From Sphingosinicellaceae bacterium (GTDB taxonomy: Bacteria; Pseudomonadota; Alphaproteobacteria; Sphingomonadales; Sphingomonadaceae), in NCBI GenBank assembly GCA_019285715.1, contig CP079108.1, positions 4,355,001 to 4,419,000 on the forward strand: a stretch of DNA of 64,000 bases, written 5' to 3'. Below are positions 55,131 through 63,082 of the stretch, one piece after another (position 1 is the stretch's first letter; every line of letters starts with the position of its first letter). The notes under the pieces were generated by a model. The model did not search any database, was not told where the DNA came from, and was given only the letters and a program-made list of their open reading frames with translations. A program made the position numbers and the translations under genes.

Positions 55131-55190
55131 ATGCAGTTGGCATAGGAGGCCGGGTCATCCGGTTTCCGCATTCAGAACCGGAGACGACCC

Positions 55191-55328
55191 ATGATGAACC
55201 TCTACAACCAGTCCGCCCGCAGCCTCGTCGGTGTTGTCGGTGCCCTCGTCCTCAGCCTCGGCCTGCTGACCGTCACGGTCGCCCCGGCCCTGACCGCGAG
55301 CCCGCAGGTCGCCGTCACCCGTGCCTAA
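55191..55328 (+). CDS. 45-residue exported or membrane peptide, first gene of the psp operon
   Basis: A short gene with an ATG after CCGGAGACGACCC. It encodes a basic start (MMNLYNQSARS), a hydrophobic segment (LVGVVGALVLSLGLLTVTVA) and a short tail (ALTASPQVAVTRA). It could be a cleaved secreted peptide or a membrane anchor. It lies between the sigma-54 start and pspA, so it should be made with the stress operon. I recognise no family. Confidence 0.6.
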   Translation: MMNLYNQSARSLVGVVGALVLSLGLLTVTVAPALTASPQVAVTRA

Positions 55329-55347
55329 CCCGCCGGCGCTGCGCCTG

Positions 55348-55389
55348 CCGGCGTTCCGGCCCGCGGCCCCGGCGTTCCGGCCCGCAGCC
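55348..55389 (+). repeat. Tandem 21-base repeat in the pspA leader
   Basis: Two copies of a GC-rich 21-base unit (CCGGCGTTCCGGCCCGC plus GGCC or AGCC) lie back to back with one mismatch, between the leader peptide gene and pspA. Each copy contains a short inverted repeat, so it may structure the pspA leader RNA. Confidence 0.55.
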
Positions 55390-55479
55390 TTGCGTCCCCA
55401 GCCCCTCCACGGCAACATTTGGGCCGGAGCCGAGACCACCGCTTCCGCCGTACCATTCAGTCTCCAGGAGTTCATGCCG

Positions 55480-56151
55480 ATGGGCATTTTCAGCCGCACC
55501 CGCGACATCATCGCTGCCAACATGACCGACTTGCTCGACAAGGCGGAAGACCCGGCAAAGATGATCCGCATGATCATCATGGAGATGGAGGAGACGCTGG
55601 TCGAAGTCCGTGCCGGCGCCGCCCGCACCATCGCCGACCAGAAGGAAATGCGCCGCGCCGTCGTCCGTGCCGAAGCCGCGCAGGCATCGTGGGCCGAGAA
55701 GGCCGAGCTGGCGCTGTCGAAGGGCCGCGAGGACCTGGCGACCGCCGCGCTGGTCGAGAAGTCGAAGGCGCGGGCCTTCGCCGAAGCGACCGCGCTCGAC
55801 ATCGCCGCGCTCGACGAGAGCCTCGGTGCCAACGAGATCGACATCGCCAAGCTCGAGACCAAGCTGCGCGAAGCCCGCCAGCGCCAGAACGCGGTGATCA
55901 GCCGGATCGAGAGCGCCACCCAGCGCTCCAAGATGCGCTCGATGTACAAGGGCCCGCGGATCGAGGATGCATTCGCCAAGTTCGAGATCATCGAGCGCCG
56001 CGCCGACATGGCCGAGGGTCATGCCGATGCGCTCAGCCTCGGTGGTCCGGGCCGCAGCCTCGAGGACGAGTTCAACGACCTGCGCCAGAACGATGCGATT
56101 TCGGCCGAGCTGGCTGCGCTCAAGGCACGCCTCAACAAGACGGAGGGCTGA
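55480..56151 (+). CDS. pspA: Phage-shock protein A
   Basis: The 223-residue PspA/IM30 protein starts MGIFSRTRDIIAANMTDLLD, the amphipathic membrane-binding helix, followed by EDPAKMIRMIIMEMEETLVE and long coiled-coil stretches (LETKLREARQRQNAVISRIE). It binds the inner membrane under stress and, when free, inhibits PspF. AGGAG lies 9 bases before the ATG at 55480; an ATG at 55474 sits too close to that site. pspB follows after 3 bases. Confidence 0.95.
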   Translation: MGIFSRTRDIIAANMTDLLDKAEDPAKMIRMIIMEMEETLVEVRAGAARTIADQKEMRRAVVRAEAAQASWAEKAELALSKGREDLATAALVEKSKARAFAEATALDIAALDESLGANEIDIAKLETKLREARQRQNAVISRIESATQRSKMRSMYKGPRIEDAFAKFEIIERRADMAEGHADALSLGGPGRSLEDEFNDLRQNDAISAELAALKARLNKTEG

Positions 56152-56154
56152 GCC

Positions 56155-56460
56155 ATGGATATCGACCTGACGGCGGTCTTCATCTGCGGCTTCCTGTTCG
56201 TCGGGATGCCCTGGTTGTTCCTGCACTATTCGTCGAAGTTCCGCGCCGCCAAGGGCATCTCGGAGCAGGACGAGCAGCTGCTCGACGACCTCTACAACTC
56301 CGCCCGGCGCCTCGATGCGCGGCTCGAATCGATCGAGCGCATCGTCGCCGCCGACAACCCCAACTGGAAGGACAGCGCGCTCCCGCAGCAGCGGACCAAG
56401 ACGCTCGACGACCAGCAGGACCTGACTGGCGGCCGGGTCACCCCGATCGCCCGCCGCTAG
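56155..56460 (+). CDS. pspB: Phage-shock membrane protein B
   Basis: The 101-residue protein has one N-terminal helix (LTAVFICGFLFVGMPWLFLH) and a cytoplasmic coiled-coil with LLDDLYNSARRLDARLESIE, the PspB signature. It continues with ERIVAADNPNWKD, the ancestral form of the helix seen in the genes downstream. PspB works with PspC to sense stress and release PspA from PspF. It is tightly spaced after pspA. Confidence 0.9.
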   Translation: MDIDLTAVFICGFLFVGMPWLFLHYSSKFRAAKGISEQDEQLLDDLYNSARRLDARLESIERIVAADNPNWKDSALPQQRTKTLDDQQDLTGGRVTPIARR

Positions 56461-56502
56461 GCGCAACGTACCCGCCGCTAGCCGCTCAGAAGGAGCAGTC
56501 CG

Positions 56503-56880
56503 ATGTCAGTTCGCACGAAATTCTACCTCGACAAGCGCAACGGCAAGTTCATGGGCGTCCTCGCGGGGATCGCGGACTACTTCGGGGTCGACGTGCTGTG
56601 GGTCCGGCTCGGGTTCATGGCGACGATGTTCTTCGTCTTCCCGCCGGTGTTCTTCATGTACTTCGTCGCCGCCTGGGTCGCCGACCGCAAGCCGGACGCG
56701 CTGTACCAGGACTCGCCCGAGGAGCAGAAGTTCTACGCCACCCTGCGGACCTCGCCGAAGCGCACGATCCGCGACACCCATTCGATGTTTCGCGACGTCG
56801 ACCGCCGGCTCCAGGACGTCGAGGCCTATGTGACCTCCTCCAACAGCCGCCTGTCGAGCGAGATCGACGCGCTGCGCTAG
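56503..56880 (+). CDS. pspC: Phage-shock membrane protein C with extra C-terminal helix
   Basis: The 125-residue protein has the PspC domain: FYLDKRNGKFMGVLAGIADYFGVD, then LWVRLGFMATMFFVFPPVFF and the FMYFVAAWVADRKP membrane segment. After a linker (RTIRDTHSMFRDVDRRLQDV) it ends in EAYVTSSNSRLSSEIDALR. That tail aligns with the C-termini of the following five genes. The usual PspC C-terminus interacts with PspA, so this extra helix may be a shared partner-binding element. AGGAGCAG lies before the ATG. Confidence 0.9.
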   Translation: MSVRTKFYLDKRNGKFMGVLAGIADYFGVDVLWVRLGFMATMFFVFPPVFFMYFVAAWVADRKPDALYQDSPEEQKFYATLRTSPKRTIRDTHSMFRDVDRRLQDVEAYVTSSNSRLSSEIDALR

Positions 56881-56907
56881 CCGCTGCTTCGCCCAAGGGG
56901 ATCCGCC

Positions 56908-57222
56908 ATGCCGACCGAAACCACCACCATCGCCACCGTCGGGGTCCCGACGATCCAGGTCGGCCACGGCAGCCACGGCAGCCACCCCGACACCGGCTCG
57001 GTCTTCCTGGGGATTTTCATCGGTGCGGGCGCGGTGATGCTCCGCCAGCGCCTGAACAAGCGCCGGGCGCAGGCCGCGGAACGCTACGCCGACCGACGCG
57101 AGCCGCGGGACACCCGCTACGACAGCGAGGTCGCCGAGCTTGCCCGCCGCACCGCGACGCTGGAGCGGATCGTCACCGACCCGGCGCACCGCGTCGACCG
57201 CGAAATCGAAGCGCTGCGCTAG
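56908..57222 (+). CDS. Psp-array small membrane protein 1
   Basis: The 104-residue protein has a Thr/His/Gly-rich N-terminus (VGHGSHGSHPDTGS), one hydrophobic helix (VFLGIFIGAGAVML) and a basic coiled region (RQRLNKRRAQAAERYADRRE). It ends in the shared element TLERIVTDPAHRVDREIEALR. It is the first of six small genes after pspC, all on the same strand with their own ribosome-binding sites. No known family beyond the C-terminal element is recognised. The conserved helix suggests it joins or tunes the PspB/PspC complex. Confidence 0.75.
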   Translation: MPTETTTIATVGVPTIQVGHGSHGSHPDTGSVFLGIFIGAGAVMLRQRLNKRRAQAAERYADRREPRDTRYDSEVAELARRTATLERIVTDPAHRVDREIEALR

Positions 57223-57246
57223 GCGCGGCCAGAGGGGAATACGACC

Positions 57247-57522
57247 ATGTGGAACTATCTCGCCCTGCTGATCCCCATCGTCGCCATCTCCGGCGGCATC
57301 GCCCAGAACATCTTCAAGCGCTGGGCCGACCTCAAGGAAAAGCAGCTCGAGCTGGCGGCACGCACCGCCGGTGAGCAGGCGGCCCAGTACGCGGCCAAGA
57401 TCGAGCGGCTCGAGAACCATGTCGCGGTGCTCAACCGCATCGTCACCGACAAGGGCACCACCCTCGCCGACGAGATCGAGCAACTGCGGGTGACCACGCC
57501 TGCCCCGAAATCCGTGAACTAG
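57247..57522 (+). CDS. Psp-array small membrane protein 2
   Basis: The 91-residue protein begins with a hydrophobic helix (YLALLIPIVAISGGIAQNIF), then a long alpha-helical coiled region (KEKQLELAARTAGEQAAQYA) and the shared end (VAVLNRIVTDKGTTLADEIEQLR, quoted in part). The stretch KERQLELAARTAGEQAAQ-type sequence is richer in Gln and Ala than its siblings. AGGGGAATACGACC precedes the ATG. It follows the previous gene by 24 bases. Confidence 0.75.
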   Translation: MWNYLALLIPIVAISGGIAQNIFKRWADLKEKQLELAARTAGEQAAQYAAKIERLENHVAVLNRIVTDKGTTLADEIEQLRVTTPAPKSVN

Positions 57523-57533
57523 GAGCGCACGCC

Positions 57534-57854
57534 ATGTCCCCGGAAGTTTTCCACGAGCTCGTCCCCGTCATCGGAGTCGCCGTGATCGCCGGGCCGCTCG
57601 CGTGGGTCGGCACGACCTGGCTCCGGGTTCGCCACGGCTATCCGCTCGACGGCAGCTGGGGCCAGGCGCTTCACCCGATCAGCAGCAGCGACGACAAGGA
57701 GCGCATCAAGCTGATCGGCAGCGAGGACGCGCAGCTCCGCGCCGAGCTGGCGGGGGTCAAGGACCGTCTCGCCGTGCTGGAACGCATTGCCACCGATACC
57801 GGCAGCCGCCTGTCGCGGTCGATCGACGATCTCCGCGACTCAGCGATCAACTAG
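57534..57854 (+). CDS. Psp-array small membrane protein 3
   Basis: The 106-residue protein has a hydrophobic helix (LVPVIGVAVIAGPLAWVGTT), then RVRHGYPLDGSWG, a motif repeated in the next gene, and a coiled region ending LAVLERIATDTGSRLSRSID. AGGAGCGCACGCC lies before the ATG, and only 11 bases separate it from the previous stop. It is clearly a paralogue of the following gene by the shared RHGYP motif and the C-terminal element. Confidence 0.75.
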   Translation: MSPEVFHELVPVIGVAVIAGPLAWVGTTWLRVRHGYPLDGSWGQALHPISSSDDKERIKLIGSEDAQLRAELAGVKDRLAVLERIATDTGSRLSRSIDDLRDSAIN

Positions 57855-57864
57855 GAGCCATGCG

Positions 57865-58164
57865 ATGTCCTGGGGTTCACCCTTCTTCGTCCTCGCGATC
57901 ATCGCGATCAGCACAATCGGCTGGGTGCTGACGACCGCGATCCGCGCTCGCCACGGCTATCCGGTCGAGGGCGAGTGGGGCGGCAAGACCGACCATCCGA
58001 ACGCCGCCCGGCAGACGCAGCTGCTCGAGGCCGAGAACGCCATGCTGCGCGGCAAGCTCGGCCGGGTCGAGGAGCGCATCGCCGTGCTCGAGCGGCTGGC
58101 GACCGACCCCGCCAAGCGCCTGTCCGCCGAGATCGACACCCTGCGCACCGCCGACCACGGCTGA
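57865..58164 (+). CDS. Psp-array small membrane protein 4
   Basis: The 99-residue protein has a hydrophobic helix (PFFVLAIIAISTIGWVLTTA), RARHGYPVEGEWGG, a charged coiled region (ENAMLRGKLGRVEERI) and AVLERLATDPAKRLSAEIDT. It resembles the preceding gene after the helix and shares near-identical nucleotide sequence with the next gene over the last 60 bases, which indicates recent duplication. GGAGCCATGCG lies before the ATG at 57865. Confidence 0.78.
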   Translation: MSWGSPFFVLAIIAISTIGWVLTTAIRARHGYPVEGEWGGKTDHPNAARQTQLLEAENAMLRGKLGRVEERIAVLERLATDPAKRLSAEIDTLRTADHG

Positions 58165-58196
58165 GCCGATGAACAACCCTTATCCGGAGACGAAAA

Positions 58197-58484
58197 ATGG
58201 GTGAATTTGCGCCGTTCATGATGGTGATCATGATCGTTCTGATTGTCACGGTCGGCAGGATCTACAGCGCCAAGCACGGGATCGACACCAGCCGCAGCGG
58301 TCGCCGGATGCGCCGCGAAGGACTGATGGATGTCCACGACCATCAAAGCAACGCCGAGGCCGAGCGCCTGCGCCACGAAGTTACCCGGCTGAACGAGCGC
58401 ATCCAGGTGCTCGAGCGGCTCGCCACCGACCCCGCCAAGCGACTGTCGGCCGAAATCGACGCGCTCGACGACCGCAAACACTAG
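58197..58484 (+). CDS. Psp-array small membrane protein 5
   Basis: The 95-residue protein has a Met/Val/Ile-rich helix (FMMVIMIVLIVTVGRIY), then SAKHGIDTSRSGRRMRRE, a basic linker, and the element VLERLATDPAKRLSAEIDA followed by a short acidic end. The element is identical to that of the previous gene at the protein level over its core. The stop is followed by GGAAGGAG for the next gene. Confidence 0.78.
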   Translation: MGEFAPFMMVIMIVLIVTVGRIYSAKHGIDTSRSGRRMRREGLMDVHDHQSNAEAERLRHEVTRLNERIQVLERLATDPAKRLSAEIDALDDRKH

Positions 58485-58508
58485 AAATCAAGGAAGGAGT
58501 TCACAGTC

Positions 58509-58742
58509 ATGCTACCGCTCGACTCCCTGGTAGTCCTGTCCAGTTCCGGGCTGATCGCGCTCGCCATGGTCGCCGGGGTTGCCGCCTGGAGCTGGAAGGG
58601 CTGGCTCCAGCTCCAGCTCCACCGCGATCACCGTAGCGATCCGCACGCCGACCTGCCCGCGATCGGCGCACGCATCGACCTCGCCGACATGAAGGAGCGC
58701 ATCCGCAAGCTTGAGGCGATTGCCGCCGGGGTAGAGCTGTAG
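58509..58742 (+). CDS. Psp-array small membrane protein 6 (shortened element)
   Basis: The 77-residue protein has a hydrophobic helix (LVVLSSSGLIALAMVAGVAA), a His/Asp-rich linker (HRDHRSDPHADLPAIGARID) and LADMKERIRKLEAIAAGVEL. The shared element is present only in its first half (KERIRKLEAIAA), so the C-terminal TDPAKRLSAEID part is lost. GGAAGGAG lies upstream. It is the last gene of the operon before a terminator-like region. It is a divergent family member, and its membership is an inference from position and the half motif. Confidence 0.7.
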   Translation: MLPLDSLVVLSSSGLIALAMVAGVAAWSWKGWLQLQLHRDHRSDPHADLPAIGARIDLADMKERIRKLEAIAAGVEL

Positions 58743-58760
58743 GACCGCCGCGACGAAAAC

Positions 58761-58813
58761 GGCCGGAGCGGTTTCCCACCCCGGCCGCCGGTCGCCCGCA
58801 ACACTGGGCGACT
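58761..58813 (+). terminator. Two hairpins between the psp array and the phasin gene
   Basis: CGGCCGG pairs with CCGGCCG (58761-58788), and GTCGCCC pairs with GGGCGAC (58792-58813), followed by TCCTTTG. They end the rightward psp transcript and could also stop the leftward phasin transcript. Confidence 0.6.
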
Positions 58814-58850
58814 CCTTTGACAAACGCGCGGGCCTGCGACCCGCCCGGCG

Positions 58851-59840
58851 TTACGACTTGAAAGTCGAACCGACCGCCGACTTGATCTTGTCGGTGGCGA
58901 CGGCGACGCGGTTCTGGACCGGCTCGAAGACTTCGCCGGCGAGCTTGACCATCGTCTCGGACAGCTTCGACAGCTCGGCAACGGCGGCGTCGAACTGGGT
59001 CTTGGCGAAGTCGCTCTGCAGCTGCATCAGCTCGTTCGGGGTCTTGACGGTGGTCATCGCGCGGGCGGCGGCGGTCGTCTCCTCGAAGCTCTTGCGGCTG
59101 AAGTCGGCGACCTGGTGGGCGATCGCCTCGAGGCCGGCGGTGGCCGCCTTGGTCGACGCGAGCAGCGCCTCGACATTGCCCTTGGCCATCGTGCTCATCT
59201 CGTCGAGCGACTTCATGCCGTTCTCGATGGTCTCCTTGGACTTGGTCGTGACCTGCTCGAAAGCGGCCTTGCCGTTGGTGTAGGCGTTCTGCGCGCCGGT
59301 CTTCATGGCCTCGGCGGCACCGTTCTGGGCGTTGGTGATGGTCTCGTTCATCGGGGCTTCCTTCGGGGTTTGGACACGGGGGGTACGCATAATCACAGGT
59401 TCTGGTGCGGGTTCCGCCGCACGTGCGGGCGCGGTTACTGGCGACGCGGCGTCCTGTACCGGGGCAGCGACCGGCTTCGCCGGAGCAGCGACCGGAGCCG
59501 GTGCGGCCACGACCGGCTTTGCCGCGACCGGTGTCGGCTTGGCGGCGACTGGCGTCGGCTTTGCCGCGACCGGCGTCGGCTTGGCGGCGACGGGTGTCGG
59601 CTTCACCGCAGCAGGCTTGGCGACCGGCGTCGCCTTGGCGGGCGTGGCCGGGTTGGTGGCGATGACCGGGGCGGGCGCCGCGGCGGACTTCGGAGCGACG
59701 ACCGGCGGTTTTACCGGCTTTGCAGCGGGAGCCGTGGCGACGATCGGCTTCGTCCCGAGCACCACGGCGGGCGCCAGCTTCGACGCCTTGGTTGCAAGTG
59801 CAGCCGGCCGCCCCGCGCCCGGTTTCTTCTCAATCGCCAT
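58851..59840 (-). CDS. Phasin-family protein with long Ala/Pro/Lys N-terminal tail
   Basis: The 329-residue protein has a C-terminal phasin domain of about 150 residues (AFEQVTTKSKETIENGMKSL, then EALLASTKAATAGLEAIAHQ). The N-terminal 170 residues are low-complexity Ala/Pro/Lys/Val, with four tandem KPTPVAA heptads. Phasins coat polyhydroxyalkanoate granules. The tail may bind DNA or RNA, or act as a spacer. It is separate from the psp genes by a terminator region. Confidence 0.85.
   Translation of the reverse strand: MAIEKKPGAGRPAALATKASKLAPAVVLGTKPIVATAPAAKPVKPPVVAPKSAAAPAPVIATNPATPAKATPVAKPAAVKPTPVAAKPTPVAAKPTPVAAKPTPVAAKPVVAAPAPVAAPAKPVAAPVQDAASPVTAPARAAEPAPEPVIMRTPRVQTPKEAPMNETITNAQNGAAEAMKTGAQNAYTNGKAAFEQVTTKSKETIENGMKSLDEMSTMAKGNVEALLASTKAATAGLEAIAHQVADFSRKSFEETTAAARAMTTVKTPNELMQLQSDFAKTQFDAAVAELSKLSETMVKLAGEVFEPVQNRVAVATDKIKSAVGSTFKS
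59520..59603 (-). repeat. Four tandem 21-base repeats coding KPTPVAA
   Basis: Units at 59520-59540, 59541-59561, 59562-59582 and 59583-59603 each encode KPTPVAA. Units 1 and 3 share one codon pattern and units 2 and 4 another, so a two-unit block was probably duplicated. Confidence 0.85.
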
Positions 59841-59931
59841 GCATCAATTCCCGCTCATGCTGCGGTGCGGCATAAACGATTTTAGTCGCAATGCAATACC
59901 ATGCTGCACTGCACAACGAAGAATCTGAAGG

Positions 59932-61311
59932 TCAGTGACCGACCGCGACCGCGGCCACCCCGCTCGCTGATAGGGTCTCGTTGAGCGCCTTCATCAGCTG
60001 CGCCAACGCGTCCTCGCTGACCGCCTCGGCGCGTGCGACCAGCACGTCCTGGGTGTTGGACGCCCGCAACAGCCACCAGCCATCCGGCGTATTGACCCGC
60101 GCGCCGTCGGTTTCGTCGACATCGGCCCCGGCCGCCTTGAGCCGGGCCAGCACTTCCTCGACGACGATGAACTTGCGGTCCTCCGACGACTGGAAGCGCA
60201 GCTCCGGCGTGTTGATCAGCACCGGCATCGCGTCCTTGAGCGCGGTCAGCGAGCCGCCCATCGAACTTACTGCCGAGATCAGGCGGACCGCCGAATAAAT
60301 GCCGTCGTCGAAGCCGTACCAGTCGTGCTGGAAGAACACGTGGCCGCTCATCTCGCCCGCCAGCGGGGAGTGGACCTCCTTCATCTTGGCCTTGATCAGC
60401 GAGTGGCCGGTCTTCCACATCAGCGGCTTGCCGCCGAGTTCGCGGATGCGGTCGAACAGCATCTGGCTCGCCTTGACGTCGGCGATGATGGTCGCGCCCG
60501 GCAGCGCCTTCAGCACGGGCACCGCAAAGATCGACAGCAACTGGTCGCCCCAGATCACCCGGCCCTTGCCGTCGACCGCGCCGATGCGGTCGGCGTCACC
60601 GTCGAAGGCGACTCCGAAGTCGCAGTGCTTCTCGGCGACGACACGCTTCAGGTCGACGAGGTTGGCCTCGTCGGTCGGGTCGGGGTGGTGGTTGGGGAAG
60701 CTGCCGTCGACCTCGGTGAACAGCGTGTAGTGGGTGCCCGGCAGGCGCTTGACCAGTTTCTCGACGACGGGCCCGGCGACCCCGTTGCCGCAGTCCCAGG
60801 CGATGGTGAAGGCCTTGCCCTCGAAGTTCTTGAGCAGCCGGTCGACATAGCGGTCCATGATCTCGACGTGCTGCGAGGTCCCCGCGCCGTCGTCCCAGTC
60901 GCCGGCGGCGGCGGCGCGGCCGAGCGCCTGGATGTCGGCACCGAAGAACGGCCCTTGGCCGAGCATCATCTTGAAGCCGTTGTAGTTGGGCGGGTTGTGG
61001 CTGCCCGTGATCATCACGCCGCCGTCGCAGGCGAGTTCGTGGACCGCGTAATACAGCATCGGCGTCGGCCCGAGGCCGATCCGCAGCGCCTCGACGCCGC
61101 TCTCGTTCAGGCCCTTGACCAGCGCCGCCTCGAGGCCCGGCGACGACGTCCGCCCGTCATAACCGACCGCGACCTTGGAGCCGCCGGCGCGCGCGATCCG
61201 CGTCCCGAAGCTGCGGCCGATGGCATAGGCGTCGTCCTCGCCGAGCGTCTCGCCGATGATCCCCCGGATGTCGTATTCACGGAGCGAGGTCGGGTGGAAA
61301 TCGTGCGGCAT
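59932..61311 (-). CDS. Phosphomannomutase/phosphoglucomutase
   Basis: The 459-residue enzyme has the alpha-D-phosphohexomutase blocks: [20 protein letters not shown] near residue 12, [20 protein letters not shown] near 99 with the phosphoserine, [15 protein letters not shown] with the metal aspartates near 240, and a [15 protein letters not shown] sugar-binding loop near 320. The terminal phosphate-binding loop reads [17 protein letters not shown]. It interconverts mannose-6-phosphate and mannose-1-phosphate, and glucose phosphates, so it feeds GDP-mannose and CDP-glucose routes used by the polysaccharide locus. Confidence 0.94.
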   Translation of the reverse strand: MPHDFHPTSLREYDIRGIIGETLGEDDAYAIGRSFGTRIARAGGSKVAVGYDGRTSSPGLEAALVKGLNESGVEALRIGLGPTPMLYYAVHELACDGGVMITGSHNPPNYNGFKMMLGQGPFFGADIQALGRAAAAGDWDDGAGTSQHVEIMDRYVDRLLKNFEGKAFTIAWDCGNGVAGPVVEKLVKRLPGTHYTLFTEVDGSFPNHHPDPTDEANLVDLKRVVAEKHCDFGVAFDGDADRIGAVDGKGRVIWGDQLLSIFAVPVLKALPGATIIADVKASQMLFDRIRELGGKPLMWKTGHSLIKAKMKEVHSPLAGEMSGHVFFQHDWYGFDDGIYSAVRLISAVSSMGGSLTALKDAMPVLINTPELRFQSSEDRKFIVVEEVLARLKAAGADVDETDGARVNTPDGWWLLRASNTQDVLVARAEAVSEDALAQLMKALNETLSASGVAAVAVGH

Positions 61312-61461
61312 CTGGGGCTCCCGGGGCTGGCGGCGCGGATATGCACCGACGAATATGACAATGCTAGCGACTGAAAGGTTAACAAGAGCGTCGGCGAGCG
61401 TCGACGTTCCGCCTTAACGGTTGCATCGACACTCCGGTGCCACCGGGCTAGACCCCGCGCC

Positions 61462-62646
61462 ATGGACGGCAAACGCATCCTGCTGATCGTCGGTGGCGGC
61501 ATCGCGGCCTATCGCGCACTCGATATCGTGCGCGGCATCCGGCGCGGCGGCGGTTCGGTGACCCCGGTGCTGACACGTGGCGGCGCGCATTTCGTCACCG
61601 CGCTCAGCCTCGCGGCGCTGTCGGAGAGCAAGGTCCACGACGACCTGTTCAGCGTCACCGAGGAAGCCGCGATGGGCCATATCGAGCTCAGCCGCAGCGC
61701 CGACATCGTCGTCGTCTGCCCCGCTACCGCCGACCTGCTGGCGAAAATGGCGGCGGGGATCGCCGACGACCTCGCGACGACGCTGCTGCTGGCGACCGAT
61801 ACGCCGGTGCTGGCGATCCCGGCGATGAACGTGCGGATGTGGGAGCATCCGGCGACCGTCGCCAACATCGCTCTGCTGCGCTCGCGCGGGGTGACGATCA
61901 TCGACCCCGACGAGGGCGTGATGGCGTGCGGCGAGTTCGGGCGCGGCCGCCTGCCGCCGGTCGACCGGCTGGTCGCCGAGATCGCCGCCGCGCTCGCGCC
62001 CGGTCCGAAACCGCTCAGCGGTCGCCACGCCCTGGTCACCGCCGGACCGACCCACGAGGCGATCGACCCGGTCCGCTACATCGCGAACCGCTCGTCGGGA
62101 AAGCAGGGCTTCGCGGTCGCCGCCGCCCTCGCCGAACTGGGCGCGAAGGTCACGCTGGTCAGCGGTCCCGTCGCGCTCGTCACGCCGCCCGGCGTCACCC
62201 GCATCGACGTCGAGAGCGCCCGCGACATGGCGGCGGCGGTCGATACGGCGCTGCCTGCCGACATCGCCGTGCTGGTCGCCGCGGTCGCCGACTGGCGGGT
62301 CGAGGCCGCTGGCGGCAAGCTCAAGAAGGCCGACGGCGCGCCCGCGCTGGTGCTGGTCGAGAACCCCGACATCCTGTTGAACCTCGCCGCGCCCGGCCCG
62401 CGGCGGCCCTGTCTGGTGGTCGGATTCGCCGCGGAGACCGACACCGTCCTCGCCCACGCCGAGGCCAAGCGGCTGCGCAAGGGCTGCGACTGGCTCGTCG
62501 CCAACGATGTCTCCGGCGACGTCTTCGGCGGCGACCGCAACCGCGTCCACCTGATCACCGGGGCCGGCACCGACGACTGGCCCGAACTCACCAAGGCCGA
62601 GGTCGCGCGGCGGCTCGCGGCAAGGATCGCCGATGAATTCGCCTGA
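61462..62646 (+). CDS. coaBC: Bifunctional phosphopantothenoylcysteine decarboxylase/ligase
   Basis: The 394-residue protein has a flavin-dependent CoaC half ([20 protein letters not shown], then [20 protein letters not shown] and [20 protein letters not shown]) and a CoaB half ([20 protein letters not shown], followed by [20 protein letters not shown] and [14 protein letters not shown]). It joins phosphopantothenate to cysteine and decarboxylates the product in CoA synthesis. It overlaps the dut start by 14 bases, as in many alphaproteobacteria. Confidence 0.96.
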   Translation: MDGKRILLIVGGGIAAYRALDIVRGIRRGGGSVTPVLTRGGAHFVTALSLAALSESKVHDDLFSVTEEAAMGHIELSRSADIVVVCPATADLLAKMAAGIADDLATTLLLATDTPVLAIPAMNVRMWEHPATVANIALLRSRGVTIIDPDEGVMACGEFGRGRLPPVDRLVAEIAAALAPGPKPLSGRHALVTAGPTHEAIDPVRYIANRSSGKQGFAVAAALAELGAKVTLVSGPVALVTPPGVTRIDVESARDMAAAVDTALPADIAVLVAAVADWRVEAAGGKLKKADGAPALVLVENPDILLNLAAPGPRRPCLVVGFAAETDTVLAHAEAKRLRKGCDWLVANDVSGDVFGGDRNRVHLITGAGTDDWPELTKAEVARRLAARIADEFA

Positions 62647-63082
62647 TGTCTCGATTCGCGTCACCCGCCTGCGGCACGGCGCCGACCTGCCACTGCCCGC
62701 CTATGCCACAGATGGCGCGGCGGGCATGGACATCGTCTCGGCGGACGCGCTGACCCTCCACGCCGGCGACCGCGCGGCGGTGGCGACCGGGTTCTGCATC
62801 GCCATCCCCGAAGGCTACGAGGTCCAGGTCCGGCCGCGCTCCGGCCTCGCGCTGAAGCACGGGCTGACGGTCGCCAACGCGCCCGGCACCATCGACAGCG
62901 ACTATCGCGGCGAGGTCAAGGTCCTGCTGATCAACCTCGGCAGCAAGCCCGTCGCGATCGAGCGCGGCATGCGGATCGCGCAGCTGGTCGTAGCCGCGGT
63001 GACCCGCGGCGTGTTCGAGGAGGTCGACAGCCTCGACGACACTGTGCGCGGTTCCGGGGGCTTCGGGTCGACCGGGCATTGA
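62633..63082 (+). CDS. dut: dUTP diphosphatase
   Basis: The 149-residue trimeric dUTPase has [16 protein letters not shown], the [20 protein letters not shown] motifs, then [27 protein letters not shown] and the C-terminal [11 protein letters not shown] lid. It hydrolyses dUTP to dUMP and keeps uracil out of DNA. It overlaps coaBC at its start and the ThiF-family gene at its end (TTGA), so three genes form one unit. Confidence 0.97.
   Translation: MNSPDVSIRVTRLRHGADLPLPAYATDGAAGMDIVSADALTLHAGDRAAVATGFCIAIPEGYEVQVRPRSGLALKHGLTVANAPGTIDSDYRGEVKVLLINLGSKPVAIERGMRIAQLVVAAVTRGVFEEVDSLDDTVRGSGGFGSTGH

Noticed and set aside
55321-55479. N-terminal extension of PspA with PAFRPAA repeats
   Set aside because: PspA normally begins MGIF; AGGAG is placed for the ATG at 55480. 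The extension frame overlaps the leader peptide stop and arises from a tandem nucleotide repeat.
61414-62664. Long minus-strand frame opposite coaBC
   Set aside because: coaBC is unmistakable on the plus strand; the opposite frame has no motif.
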